Shown in pieces: positions 33,290-41,297 of a DNA stretch of 64,000 nt. The stretch is from Rhodospirillaceae bacterium (GTDB lineage Bacteria > Pseudomonadota > Alphaproteobacteria > UBA8366), in assembly GCA_002716125.1 (NCBI GenBank), contig PAZH01000010.1:1-64000 (forward strand), given 5' to 3'. Made by a program: the position numbers and the translations under genes. Within the stretch, counting starts at the first letter, position 1. Each line of letters opens with the position of its first letter. The notes beneath the pieces were generated by a model. It did not search any database. It worked only from the letters and a program-made list of their open reading frames with translations, and had not been told where the DNA came from.

Positions 33290-33673
33290 ATGAGCAACAA
33301 ATCCCCCGGATTTGAACGGAAACCTGACTATCCGCTTAGTATTTCAAAAGCGGACGGTAGGGTTCAGGTAATGTATCGGGGGGAGAAACTCGCGGAGTCC
33401 ACTCGAGCCCTTCGGATGACCGAATCGACCTACGATCCGGTTTTCTATATCCCGAAAGGGGATGTCCGGCTTGAGTTGTTAGAAGCAACGGACCACTCGA
33501 CGCATTGCCCCTTCAAGGGCGACGCTTCCTATTGGTCAATCGCGTCCGGCGGTGCGACGGCGGTCAATGCCGTCTGGGCCTACGAGACACCTTACGACGA
33601 AGTCGCCGAGATCACGGGCGCCCTTGCATTCTACGCTTCAAAAGTCGACGCGATCGAATTCGACGCTAACTGA
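33290..33673 (+). CDS. DUF427 domain protein
   Basis: A 127-residue single-domain protein. The pattern VQVMYRGEKLAESTRALRM, then DPVFYIPKGDVRLELLE, STHCPFKGDASYWSIASGG and VWAYETPYDEVAEITGALAFYASK matches DUF427, a small beta-barrel domain of unknown biochemical role. It sits 14 bp after the YqgE-like gene and 9 bp before a methyltransferase gene, with a GGACGGAGAATTGCC ribosome site, so these three genes look like one unit. Confidence 0.85.
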   Translation: MSNKSPGFERKPDYPLSISKADGRVQVMYRGEKLAESTRALRMTESTYDPVFYIPKGDVRLELLEATDHSTHCPFKGDASYWSIASGGATAVNAVWAYETPYDEVAEITGALAFYASKVDAIEFDAN

Positions 33674-33682
33674 GGCCGGGAA

Positions 33683-34471
33683 ATGTCGTCGGAGTCCTAC
33701 CAAAAGGCCAATTTCGAAGGATTGGCCGACAATTACAGTCAGAACCGACCACAATATCCGCAGCGCATGTTGGCCGAATTACGGGCATTGTTGCCGGATG
33801 GTCCGCTCAGCGTCATCGATCTCGCATCCGGGACCGGCATCTCAACACGCGCCGTTGCCAAAACGCTTGGCGATCGGGCCAATATCGTTGGCGTCGAACC
33901 GAGCGAGGACATGCGGCGACGCGCGCGCGAAGACACCGATGCCGATGCACCCATTCACTATCGCGACGGTTCGGCCGAGAACCTCGACTGCGAAAACGCG
34001 TCGCTCGATTTAATTTTCGTCGGCCAAGCGCTGCATTGGTTCAATCGCCCAAAATTTTATGCCGAGGCCGGACGCACTCTGAAGCCCGGCGGCGTTGTCA
34101 CCATCGCACGCAATACCCGGAACTGGCAGAAAAGCGAGTTCGTCTCAGAATATGAGGCGTTTCACGAGAAGTACCTTCCTGGATTTTCGCGGACCGAGCG
34201 GGAATTGGATGCCGCAGGCGAACTCGAAGCGCTCGACTGGATCGAGCGCACGGCCACCTTTGACGAGGAGTGGTTTCGGCCCATGAAGAAATCGTCCTTC
34301 CTCGGTATGGCGCAGTCGTCGAGCAAAGTTACGCAAGCCATTACCAATGCCGGGAAGGAAAAGGGCATGGCGGAGTTGAACGATATGGCGGACCGGCACG
34401 CCGACGGCGACGGCTTCTTGGTGATGCCTTATATCAGCATCATGGTCTGCGGCGTAAAGGCGGCTAAATAA
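33683..34471 (+). CDS. class I SAM-dependent methyltransferase
   Basis: A 262-residue Rossmann methyltransferase. SVIDLASGTGISTRAVAKTL is the SAM-binding motif I (about residues 40-60), VGVEPSEDMRRRAR follows it, then LDLIFVGQALHWFN and KPGGVVTIARNTRNW. The QALHWF motif is typical of UbiE/trans-aconitate-type enzymes acting on small molecules. It follows the DUF427 gene by 9 bp. The substrate is not evident from context. The product ends FLVMPYISIMVCGVKAAK and the next gene starts 37 bp later. Confidence 0.87.
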   Translation: MSSESYQKANFEGLADNYSQNRPQYPQRMLAELRALLPDGPLSVIDLASGTGISTRAVAKTLGDRANIVGVEPSEDMRRRAREDTDADAPIHYRDGSAENLDCENASLDLIFVGQALHWFNRPKFYAEAGRTLKPGGVVTIARNTRNWQKSEFVSEYEAFHEKYLPGFSRTERELDAAGELEALDWIERTATFDEEWFRPMKKSSFLGMAQSSSKVTQAITNAGKEKGMAELNDMADRHADGDGFLVMPYISIMVCGVKAAK

Positions 34472-34508
34472 AGCCTCAACACCCGCTTCCCAGCGCACCG
34501 GAGGGTTT

Positions 34509-35465
34509 ATGCTGAATTTGCCGAAAAAAGTTACCGTCGTGGAGGTCGGCCCGCGCGACGGCTTGCAGAGTTTTCCGAATTGGGTTGAAACCGACACCAA
34601 GGTCGAAATGATCGACCGCTTATCGGCGGCAGGTTATCCGGTTATCGAAGTCACCAATTTCGCCCACCCAAAGGTTATCCCAAACTTAAGCGATGCCGAA
34701 GAGGTAATGGCACGAATCGAACGACGCCCAGGAACCGTTTATCGCGCTTTGGTGCCAAATGCCCGTGGCGCGGAACGGGCGGCCAAGACCGATTGCGACG
34801 AGATGCTCGGCCTCATCACCGTATCGAAAACATACCTCGCCAAAAATCAGAACATGGAGCGGGACGAAGCCATCGATCAAGGCGTCAAAGCCTTTGAGAT
34901 TGCCGAGAAGGCGGGCGCCAAGTTCGTCATGGCGCTCGGCATGGCGCTCTGGTGTCCCTATGAAGGTCGGATCGACGAAGATGATTCCTTGGCCGTCGCT
35001 CAACGGTACTACGATGCCGGCATCCGGCGTTTCTATTTCGCCGGGTCCGTCGGCATGGAAGACCCGCGGCACGTCAACGCGCTATTCGCTCGCGCGACCG
35101 AGCGTTTCGCAGACGCGGAATTCGGCTGGCACGTCCACAACCTCGCCGGCATGGGGACCGCCAACATCATTGCCGCGCTCGACGGCGGCGCCACCTCGAT
35201 CGAAGGGGCAATTTGCGGCCTCGGCGGTGGAATCGTAATGCCGACAACCATGGGATCCGTCGGCAATTTTCCAAGCGAAGACATCGTCCACATGTTGAAC
35301 GAAATGGGCATCGAGACCGGCGTCGATACTGTGGCGGCTAAAGAAGCCGCCGCCGACATCGCCAAGATGATCGATATCGAGCCGCGCAGTCACATCACCC
35401 ACTGCGGGACGCGCGCCGATGTACAGTTAAAAGGCCAGAAAAACCCGCGCGCTCATCCGGTATAA
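34509..35465 (+). CDS. HMG-CoA-lyase-like (HMGL) family protein lacking the catalytic Cys
   Basis: A 318-residue HMGL-like TIM barrel. The N-terminal EVGPRDGLQSFPNWV keeps the catalytic Arg/Asp pair (16-17), and GWHVHNLAGMGTANII has the two metal His (208, 210) but Asn where most lyases have Asp. In the signature region it reads GLGGGIVMPTTMGSVGNFPSED, so the essential Cys of true HMG-CoA lyase (GLGGCPYA...) is Gly241. It is therefore probably a different aldol-type lyase. It is often annotated as hydroxymethylglutaryl-CoA lyase on similarity alone. Its position beside acyl-CoA genes fits acyl-CoA catabolism. Confidence 0.8.
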   Translation: MLNLPKKVTVVEVGPRDGLQSFPNWVETDTKVEMIDRLSAAGYPVIEVTNFAHPKVIPNLSDAEEVMARIERRPGTVYRALVPNARGAERAAKTDCDEMLGLITVSKTYLAKNQNMERDEAIDQGVKAFEIAEKAGAKFVMALGMALWCPYEGRIDEDDSLAVAQRYYDAGIRRFYFAGSVGMEDPRHVNALFARATERFADAEFGWHVHNLAGMGTANIIAALDGGATSIEGAICGLGGGIVMPTTMGSVGNFPSEDIVHMLNEMGIETGVDTVAAKEAAADIAKMIDIEPRSHITHCGTRADVQLKGQKNPRAHPV

Positions 35466-35528
35466 GGCCACCCACGTCAGTGCGCCGCAACGCGATGCAA
35501 AGGCGAAGACCAAAACACGACAGATTTT

Positions 35529-36872
35529 CTATTTTTGTCGATAACCGGACAAACCAAGATTCTCTCGCAGCGTCGTGCCTTTGTATTCCTTGTGATAGAG
35601 GCCACGGCGCTGCAATTCGGGCACGACATAACGGGTAAATTCCTCATAAGCGCCCGGCATGTGGGTCGCGGCGAGGACATAGCCGTCGCACGCGCCTTCG
35701 ACAAACCATTCCTCTAGGTTATCTGCTACTTGTTTCGGATTACCAACAAAATGTGGCGCCTCCCGAATTGTGCCGCGACCGCTGAATTCAACAAAGTCCG
35801 CAAGCGTTGGATTCTGCTTGCCGCTCATCCGGATAATACGATCCAATATTCCGCGCAAACCGCTGATGCCTTCCAGTTCTTCATCCGAGAACGGTTCATC
35901 CATTTGTTTTGTTGCAAAATCGAAATTAAGCGCCTCCGACAAGAGCGCCAGGCCGTCTATCGGTTTCGCGAGACTGTCGATATAAGCGTATTTGTCCTCG
36001 GCAATGCTTTGGGTCTCACCCACCGTTACGTAGACCGCCGGGGCAATGGTAATCGTGTCCGGATCGCGGCCCAGCCTCTCGGCGTCCGCCCGCATTTCAC
36101 TGCGGACCTGTTTTCCCTGCTCAACACTGGTCAAAATCGTGAAGATCACTTCGCCCCACTCGATCGCGAATTGGCGTCCGCGTCCGCTTTGCCCCGCCTG
36201 GATGACAACCGGGTGGCCCTGTGGCGATTGTGGCACCGTGAACGTGCCCTTGTTTTGGAACCAGTCGCCAGCGTGTTCGGTCCGATGGACTTTCGCGGGA
36301 TCGGCAAAGACACCGTTCGCTTTGTCGAGTTGAATAGCGTCCGGCTCCCACGCATTCCACATATCGATGACATTCTTCATTAACTCATCGGCACGGTCGT
36401 AGCGCCGGTCGTGTTCGATCGTCCCGGCGGCCCCCATGTTGAAAGCTTCGGAGTCGTTGAGCGACGTCACCACATTCCAACCGGCGCGGCCGCCCGTCAT
36501 ATGATCGAGCGTCATAAAGGTCCGGGCAATATGAAAGGGTCCGTAATAGGTGGTCGAGCAAGTCGCCGCGAGGCCAAGACACTTGGTCCCCATCGCCATC
36601 GTCGCCAGGATCGGCACCGGATCCATTTTGACGACCCGCACACCGTTGCGAACGGATTCAGCATGATCGGCTCCATAGATGTCCGGCATCGCCAATCGGT
36701 CGTCGAAAAAGCCAAGATGGAACTTCCCGTCCTCGAGCGCCCGGGCGATACGGGCGTAATAGGCGGGCGACATGAAGTCACCGGCGGATTCACTGTGCCG
36801 CCAGGAGGCCGGATAGTTGGAACAGTTCTGCGCTTGCAGGAAACCCACCATCACAATCTGTCTGTCCGCCAT
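35529..36872 (-). CDS. NtaA/SnaA/DszA-type FMN-dependent monooxygenase
   Basis: A 447-residue large-type LLM enzyme. ASWRHSESAGDFMSPAYYAR, HLGFFDDRLAMPDIYG, DHMTGGRAGWNVVTSLNDSE followed by AFNMG and VIQAGQSGRGRQFAIEWGE are diagnostic of the nitrilotriacetate, pristinamycin and dibenzothiophene-sulfone monooxygenase family, which uses FMNH2 from a separate reductase. Such proteins attack C-N or C-S bonds of xenobiotics. No dedicated flavin reductase is adjacent. It is divergent from the SDR at 36960 (87 bp) and convergent with the HMGL-like gene. Confidence 0.9.
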   Translation of the reverse strand: MADRQIVMVGFLQAQNCSNYPASWRHSESAGDFMSPAYYARIARALEDGKFHLGFFDDRLAMPDIYGADHAESVRNGVRVVKMDPVPILATMAMGTKCLGLAATCSTTYYGPFHIARTFMTLDHMTGGRAGWNVVTSLNDSEAFNMGAAGTIEHDRRYDRADELMKNVIDMWNAWEPDAIQLDKANGVFADPAKVHRTEHAGDWFQNKGTFTVPQSPQGHPVVIQAGQSGRGRQFAIEWGEVIFTILTSVEQGKQVRSEMRADAERLGRDPDTITIAPAVYVTVGETQSIAEDKYAYIDSLAKPIDGLALLSEALNFDFATKQMDEPFSDEELEGISGLRGILDRIIRMSGKQNPTLADFVEFSGRGTIREAPHFVGNPKQVADNLEEWFVEGACDGYVLAATHMPGAYEEFTRYVVPELQRRGLYHKEYKGTTLRENLGLSGYRQK

Positions 36873-36959
36873 CGCTGTCTCTCTTCGATTAAAGTCGCCG
36901 CAACCGGGCTTTAATCTAAATCATTCGCCAAGGACGGAAACCAAACAAAGGTGCGACAA

Positions 36960-37811
36960 ATGGGCAAACTGGATGGAAAACACGTCGTCGTGACGGGCGC
37001 GAGCCGCGGTATCGGACAAGCCATCGCCGAACTCTTTGCAAAGGAGGGTGGCAAGATCGTTTGTGCCGCGCGGACTTTGAACGAAGGCGACCACATGCTG
37101 GAAGGTTCTCTCTCGCGCACCGTTCAGAGTATCCAGGACTCGGGCGGCGAAGCGACCGCCGTCGCGTGCGACATCTCGGAGGAAGAAGGTTGCGAGCAAT
37201 TGCTCGAAGCGGCACGCGCGGCTTATGGTCCGGTCGATGTGCTCGTGAACAACGCGGCCCTCAATTACTACATCCCAATTGCCGACTACCAGACGAACCG
37301 GTGGCTCCGCTGCTTCAAAATCAACGTGCATGCGCCCTTCATTCTCTCCCGCAATGTCCTGCCGGATATGAAGGCGTCGGACGGTCATTGCGCCATCGTC
37401 AATATTAGCTCCGGGGCGGCCATCGGTCCTGGGCGCGGCCCCTACGAAGGCGTGCTTCGCCATGGCGGCACCATGTACGGCGCCACCAAGGCCGCCCTCG
37501 AACGCTTCACACAAGGCTTGGCGGAAGAAGTCGCGGAATGCGGAAATATTGCAGTCTCTGCCGTTTCGCCTTCGCGCGTCGTCCCCACACCTGGCACCGT
37601 CCATCATAAACTGGTCGAAGGCATGGAAGACCCGAAAGGTGAGCCGCCCTCGTATATGGCGGACTCGGCCTTGCTTCTGGCGACCGAGGATATCGCGAAA
37701 ATCAACGGGCGCGTGACGTACAGTCAGGTCATCCTGAGTGAGTTTGGCTGGATCGAAAACCCCGTTGGCCGCGGCATCGATTCGCGGGGGTCCGGATACT
37801 CCGAGATATGA
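36960..37811 (+). CDS. short-chain dehydrogenase/reductase
   Basis: A 283-residue SDR. The cofactor loop is VVVTGASRGIGQAIAELFA at residues 9-27, NNAALNYYIP follows the NNAG region, IVNISSGAAIG has the catalytic Ser, and the catalytic Tyr-x3-Lys is MYGATKAALE. A longer loop (GRGPYEGVLRHGG) sits between the Ser and Tyr. The ATG at 36960 has AAAGGTG upstream; the in-frame GTG at 36951 is an alternative. The stop overlaps the FMO-type gene (ATGA), so both products belong together, e.g. successive oxidation of one substrate. Confidence 0.9.
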   Translation: MGKLDGKHVVVTGASRGIGQAIAELFAKEGGKIVCAARTLNEGDHMLEGSLSRTVQSIQDSGGEATAVACDISEEEGCEQLLEAARAAYGPVDVLVNNAALNYYIPIADYQTNRWLRCFKINVHAPFILSRNVLPDMKASDGHCAIVNISSGAAIGPGRGPYEGVLRHGGTMYGATKAALERFTQGLAEEVAECGNIAVSAVSPSRVVPTPGTVHHKLVEGMEDPKGEPPSYMADSALLLATEDIAKINGRVTYSQVILSEFGWIENPVGRGIDSRGSGYSEI

Positions 37812-39601
37812 CGGCGTTTCCCGACGACACGCTTCAGGCAGCAAAAGACTGGCTCGATAGGTTCGCGGCGGCGCTCGCCGCGAACGATGCCGACAGGTTG
37901 GCGTCTCTCTTCCGAGACGACTCACATTGGCGCGACGTCCTCGCCTTCACCTGGCATTTGACCACGGTAAACGGCGCATCCGCTCTCGCGAAGGCCATCT
38001 GCGAAACACAAACAGAAACCAAAGCGTTCGACTTCGAGATCGACCCGGACCGCACCCCACCCCGTGTCGTCACGCGCGCCGGCACCGAAACCCTGGAAAC
38101 AATATTTCGGTTCGAGACCAAACTCGGCCGAGGCAGCGGCGTGTTCCGTCTTGTGCCGGGTACCGAGGGCCTTGCCGGATGGACTTTTCACACCGCACTC
38201 CAGGAACTGAAAGGCCATGAGGAGAAAGTCGGCTGGAACCGACCAAAGGGCGAATCCTATGCCCGAGATTTTGGGGGACCGAATTGGCTCGATCAGCGCG
38301 AAGCCGCACAGGCATATGAAGATCGCGATCCAGAAGTCGTTGTCGTCGGTGCCGGGCAAGCCGGTCTCGACATCGCCGCCCGGCTCGGTCAGCTCGACAT
38401 CGACACGCTGGTCATCGACCGGCACGAACGGATCGGCGACAATTGGCGCAAACGCTACCATTCGCTGACTCTGCACAACGAAGTGCATGTCAATCATATG
38501 CCCTACATGCCCTTTCCGGATACGTGGCCGACCTATGTGCCGAAGGACAAGCTAGCGAATTGGTTCGAAGCCTATGCCGACGCGATGGAACTGAATGTCT
38601 GGAACAGCACGGAGTTTGCCGGCGGCGACTACGACGACACGGAAGAACGCTGGACCGTGACTTTGCGCCGCGCCGATGGCAGCGAACGCATCATGCGGCC
38701 GCGCCATGTCGTCATGGCGGTCGGCGTGAGCGGCATCAAGAGCATGCCAGAGCTTCCGGGCCTAAGTGAATTCGCCGGCACAGTCGTGCATTCAACCGAC
38801 TATACGGATGGTGAGCCCTGGGCCGGTAAACGGGCGCTCATCATTGGCACCGGCAACAGCGGGCACGACGTCGCTCAAGACCTGCACAGCCACGGCGCCC
38901 AGGCGACCCTGGTCCAACGCCGCCCCACCACGGTGGTGAGCGTCGAGCCAAGCGGTCAGCTCGTCTACGGCCTCTACAAGGAGGGGCCGCCGACCGAGGA
39001 TTGCGACCTCATCGTCACCTCCGTTCCCTTTCCAATCCTAAAACGTACCTACCAGCTGATCGTCAAAGAGAGCCAAAAGGCCGACAAGGACCTGCTCGAG
39101 AAACTCGAGGCGGTCGGCTTCAAGATGGATGTCGGCGAGGAAGGCACCGGTTTTCAGATGAAGTATCTGCAGCGGGGCGGCGGATATTACCTGAATGTCG
39201 GTTGCTCTGAATTGATCATCGAGGGTGAGGTCGGCCTGCTGCAATTTGACGAAATTGATACGTTCGTGCCCGAGGGCGCCCGATTGAAAGACGGCCGCAC
39301 GGTGCCTGCCGACCTCCTCGTCATGGCGACCGGCTATAAAGGTCAGCAAGATTTGATGCGCCTCTTCTTCGGCGACAAGATTGCCGAGCGTGCCGGCCCC
39401 GTCTGGGGTTTTTCCGATGATGGCGAGCTCGCCAATATGTGGAAACGCACCGGCCAACCCGGCCTCTGGTTCATCGCCGGTAGCCTCGCGCAGTGCCGCA
39501 TCTATTCGAAGTACCTCGCTCTGCAGATCAAGGCCTGCGAGGAAGGGATCATTCCGCGCAAACTGAAAATCGAACCCACAACGGCGATTGCCGCCGAATA
39601 A
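37808..39601 (+). CDS. flavin-containing monooxygenase-type FAD/NAD(P) oxidoreductase
   Basis: A 597-residue flavoprotein. The first 140 residues look like a SnoaL/NTF2-like domain (WLDRFAAALAANDADRLASL, FRDDSHWRDVLAF), which is an added domain. The FAD loop VVVGAGQAGLDIAARLG follows, then the class fingerprint FAGTVVHSTDY (FxGxxxHxxxY) and the NADPH loop LIIGTGNSGHDVAQDL. LVMATGYKGQ closes the core. Related actinobacterial and alphaproteobacterial proteins are annotated as FMOs or Baeyer-Villiger-type. The gene overlaps the SDR stop by four bases. The combination suggests ketone/alcohol oxygenation, which is inference. Confidence 0.88.
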   Translation: MTAFPDDTLQAAKDWLDRFAAALAANDADRLASLFRDDSHWRDVLAFTWHLTTVNGASALAKAICETQTETKAFDFEIDPDRTPPRVVTRAGTETLETIFRFETKLGRGSGVFRLVPGTEGLAGWTFHTALQELKGHEEKVGWNRPKGESYARDFGGPNWLDQREAAQAYEDRDPEVVVVGAGQAGLDIAARLGQLDIDTLVIDRHERIGDNWRKRYHSLTLHNEVHVNHMPYMPFPDTWPTYVPKDKLANWFEAYADAMELNVWNSTEFAGGDYDDTEERWTVTLRRADGSERIMRPRHVVMAVGVSGIKSMPELPGLSEFAGTVVHSTDYTDGEPWAGKRALIIGTGNSGHDVAQDLHSHGAQATLVQRRPTTVVSVEPSGQLVYGLYKEGPPTEDCDLIVTSVPFPILKRTYQLIVKESQKADKDLLEKLEAVGFKMDVGEEGTGFQMKYLQRGGGYYLNVGCSELIIEGEVGLLQFDEIDTFVPEGARLKDGRTVPADLLVMATGYKGQQDLMRLFFGDKIAERAGPVWGFSDDGELANMWKRTGQPGLWFIAGSLAQCRIYSKYLALQIKACEEGIIPRKLKIEPTTAIAAE

Positions 39602-39669
39602 CGCTCGCGAAAAATTGCGTTCCGAAAACGGACACTTTCTTCCACAATAACCCCAAGCGAGGAAGTGTG

Positions 39670-40035
39670 ATGGAAGCAATCGAGAACGCCGCCTTTATTT
39701 CGGTCGGCCGGGCCTGTGGATTTGTCGGGCTCGCGGTCTTCTGTATCGTCTTCGGCCTAATGTACGATCCAGTCTTTGCAGCTCGTGCCGGCGGACTGAT
39801 TACGCTTGGCTTGGCGGCCATCCTGTCCGGCTATGCGCATTTCGCGCGCACCCGCTATTACAAACGGACCGAGGTCTGGACGATCCTCAAAAAAGAAGAA
39901 CGCCCGCCCGAAAACATCGCCCAACGCATGATCGGCGAAGTGCTGCTTGTCACATACATAAAATTCGCCCGGCAAACGGCGCTCGTATCGTTGACCTTCC
40001 TCGCGGCGTCATTGGTTTTACAGTTTACGCTCTGA
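39670..40035 (+). CDS. small integral membrane protein of unknown function
   Basis: A 121-residue protein with three hydrophobic segments, about 13-33 (CGFVGLAVFCIVFGLMY), 38-58 (AGGLITLGLAAILSGYAHF) and 103-120 (ALVSLTFLAASLVLQFTL). A polar loop in between holds YKRTEVWTILKKEERPPENIAQ. I do not recognise a named family. The ATG at 39670 follows GAGGAAGTGTG. It precedes two exported proteins, one haem-binding, so a role in envelope or electron transport is conceivable but unsupported. Confidence 0.65.
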   Translation: MEAIENAAFISVGRACGFVGLAVFCIVFGLMYDPVFAARAGGLITLGLAAILSGYAHFARTRYYKRTEVWTILKKEERPPENIAQRMIGEVLLVTYIKFARQTALVSLTFLAASLVLQFTL

Positions 40036-40084
40036 CGAATTTCATTATTGACCTTACAGTTACGGCAGGGTCGACGATGCGGTC

Positions 40085-40579
40085 ATGCCCAAACAGAATA
40101 AACAAACGCTCAAGTCGTGCGCTGGTGCGCTCGCCATACTCCTCTTTTTGATCCTCTTAACCTTGGCGCCGTTTGCCGGATACACACACGACGGTGCGCA
40201 GGGCAACGTTGCGGCACGAATGTCGGCCATGAAGATGATGGGCAAAGCAGTGAAATCGTTGGCATTGATGTTTCGAAAATCGGAGCCTTTCGACCGAGCG
40301 GCCGTTAAGTTCAACGCGTTGGCGATCGGTTCGCACGGCGGCACAGCGCTTCTTGAGTTATTCCCCAAGGGAAGCCGCTCGGAAGTTTCGGAAGCCAAGC
40401 CAGAAATCTGGCAGGACTGGAATAGTTTCGCTGAAGAAGCGATGAGGCTATCGGAGTCGGCAGCAGACCTCGCGAAAGCGGTGGACGATGGAAAATCAAA
40501 AAGTGAAAGCCGCAAAATATTCGAAAGCCTGACGCGTTCTTGTTCCGCCTGTCATAAGGCTTTCCGTCAGAAACAGTAG
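40085..40579 (+). CDS. cytochrome c'-like haem protein
   Basis: A 164-residue exported protein. A signal or anchor helix occupies about residues 14-32 (LAILLFLILLTLAPFAG). The mature part is a helical bundle with RMSAMKMMGKAVKSLALMF at the start, and the haem-attachment site RSCSACHKAFRQKQ at the extreme C terminus, exactly as in cytochromes c'. These bind NO or CO and protect against nitrosative stress, or carry electrons. The first segment lacks an obvious cleavage site, so it may stay membrane-anchored. It lies 37 bp before a Spy-like gene. Confidence 0.82.
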   Translation: MPKQNKQTLKSCAGALAILLFLILLTLAPFAGYTHDGAQGNVAARMSAMKMMGKAVKSLALMFRKSEPFDRAAVKFNALAIGSHGGTALLELFPKGSRSEVSEAKPEIWQDWNSFAEEAMRLSESAADLAKAVDDGKSKSESRKIFESLTRSCSACHKAFRQKQ

Positions 40580-40616
40580 CAAAAGACTGAACGGCGTACC
40601 GAATAGGAGACCATCA

Positions 40617-41222
40617 ATGTTCAACCGCACTCTCTACGCCCTAATCCTCGTTTTACCATTTACCGGTTGGTTTGGTGCCGGACCGGTAAGTGCGGAAAAT
40701 ATACATCACCATTCAAAATACGTTGGGCAGGAGCAACGTTCGATCAAAAGCTTGTCCGACGCCGATATCGCAGAGCTTCAGCGGGGCGGCGGTTGGGGGA
40801 TGGCAAAAGCAGCGGAACTCAATGGTGTGCCAGGACCAATCCATCTATTGGAGCTCAAGGACGAAATACCGCTATCGGACGAACAAGTGTCCGTGATTAC
40901 CCAGCTCTATCACCAAATGAAATCGGAAGCGATCGAGAGCGGCACACTTCTGATCGAATTGGAGGCGGCCCTCGACCGACAATTCCGCAACGGGACCGTT
41001 GACGAGACGGTCCTACGGGCCTCGCTGGAAGCCATTGCCGATGTTCGCATGCGCCTTCGATTTACGCATCTATCCGCTCACCTGCAGACCCCGCATATCC
41101 TGACACCCGATCAAATCGCCAAATATGCCTCGCTCCGCGGTTACGGGAAGACCAATCCCTGCGATAACATCCCCGTCGGCCACAGCGCGGCAATGTGGCG
41201 AAAGCACAACGGCTGCAACTAG
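40617..41222 (+). CDS. Spy/CpxP-like periplasmic protein
   Basis: A 201-residue exported protein with a signal peptide (about 1-25, ending VSAEN) followed by HHHS. The body is predicted helical and contains ELNGVPGPIHLLELKDEIPL, SDEQVSVITQLYHQMKSEA and HLSAHLQTPHILTPDQIAKYASL, the repeat-like arrangement of Spy/CpxP/heavy-metal-sensor proteins. The C terminus RGYGKTNPCDNI plus HSAAMWRKHNGC has His, Met and Cys that could bind metal. It follows the cytochrome c' gene and may protect envelope proteins or bind copper or zinc; this is inference. Confidence 0.7.
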   Translation: MFNRTLYALILVLPFTGWFGAGPVSAENIHHHSKYVGQEQRSIKSLSDADIAELQRGGGWGMAKAAELNGVPGPIHLLELKDEIPLSDEQVSVITQLYHQMKSEAIESGTLLIELEAALDRQFRNGTVDETVLRASLEAIADVRMRLRFTHLSAHLQTPHILTPDQIAKYASLRGYGKTNPCDNIPVGHSAAMWRKHNGCN

Positions 41223-41297
41223 ACAAGACAGCCCGCCTTCACAGGCGACCTATTGGCTCTACCATCATTCGCACGGATTTCCTGGGGAGGATGTGTC

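Noticed and set aside
36921-37925. Long antisense open frame opposite the SDR and FMO start
   Set aside because: The plus strand has full SDR motifs; the antisense product is Arg/His-rich with no motif and is a shadow of biased codons.
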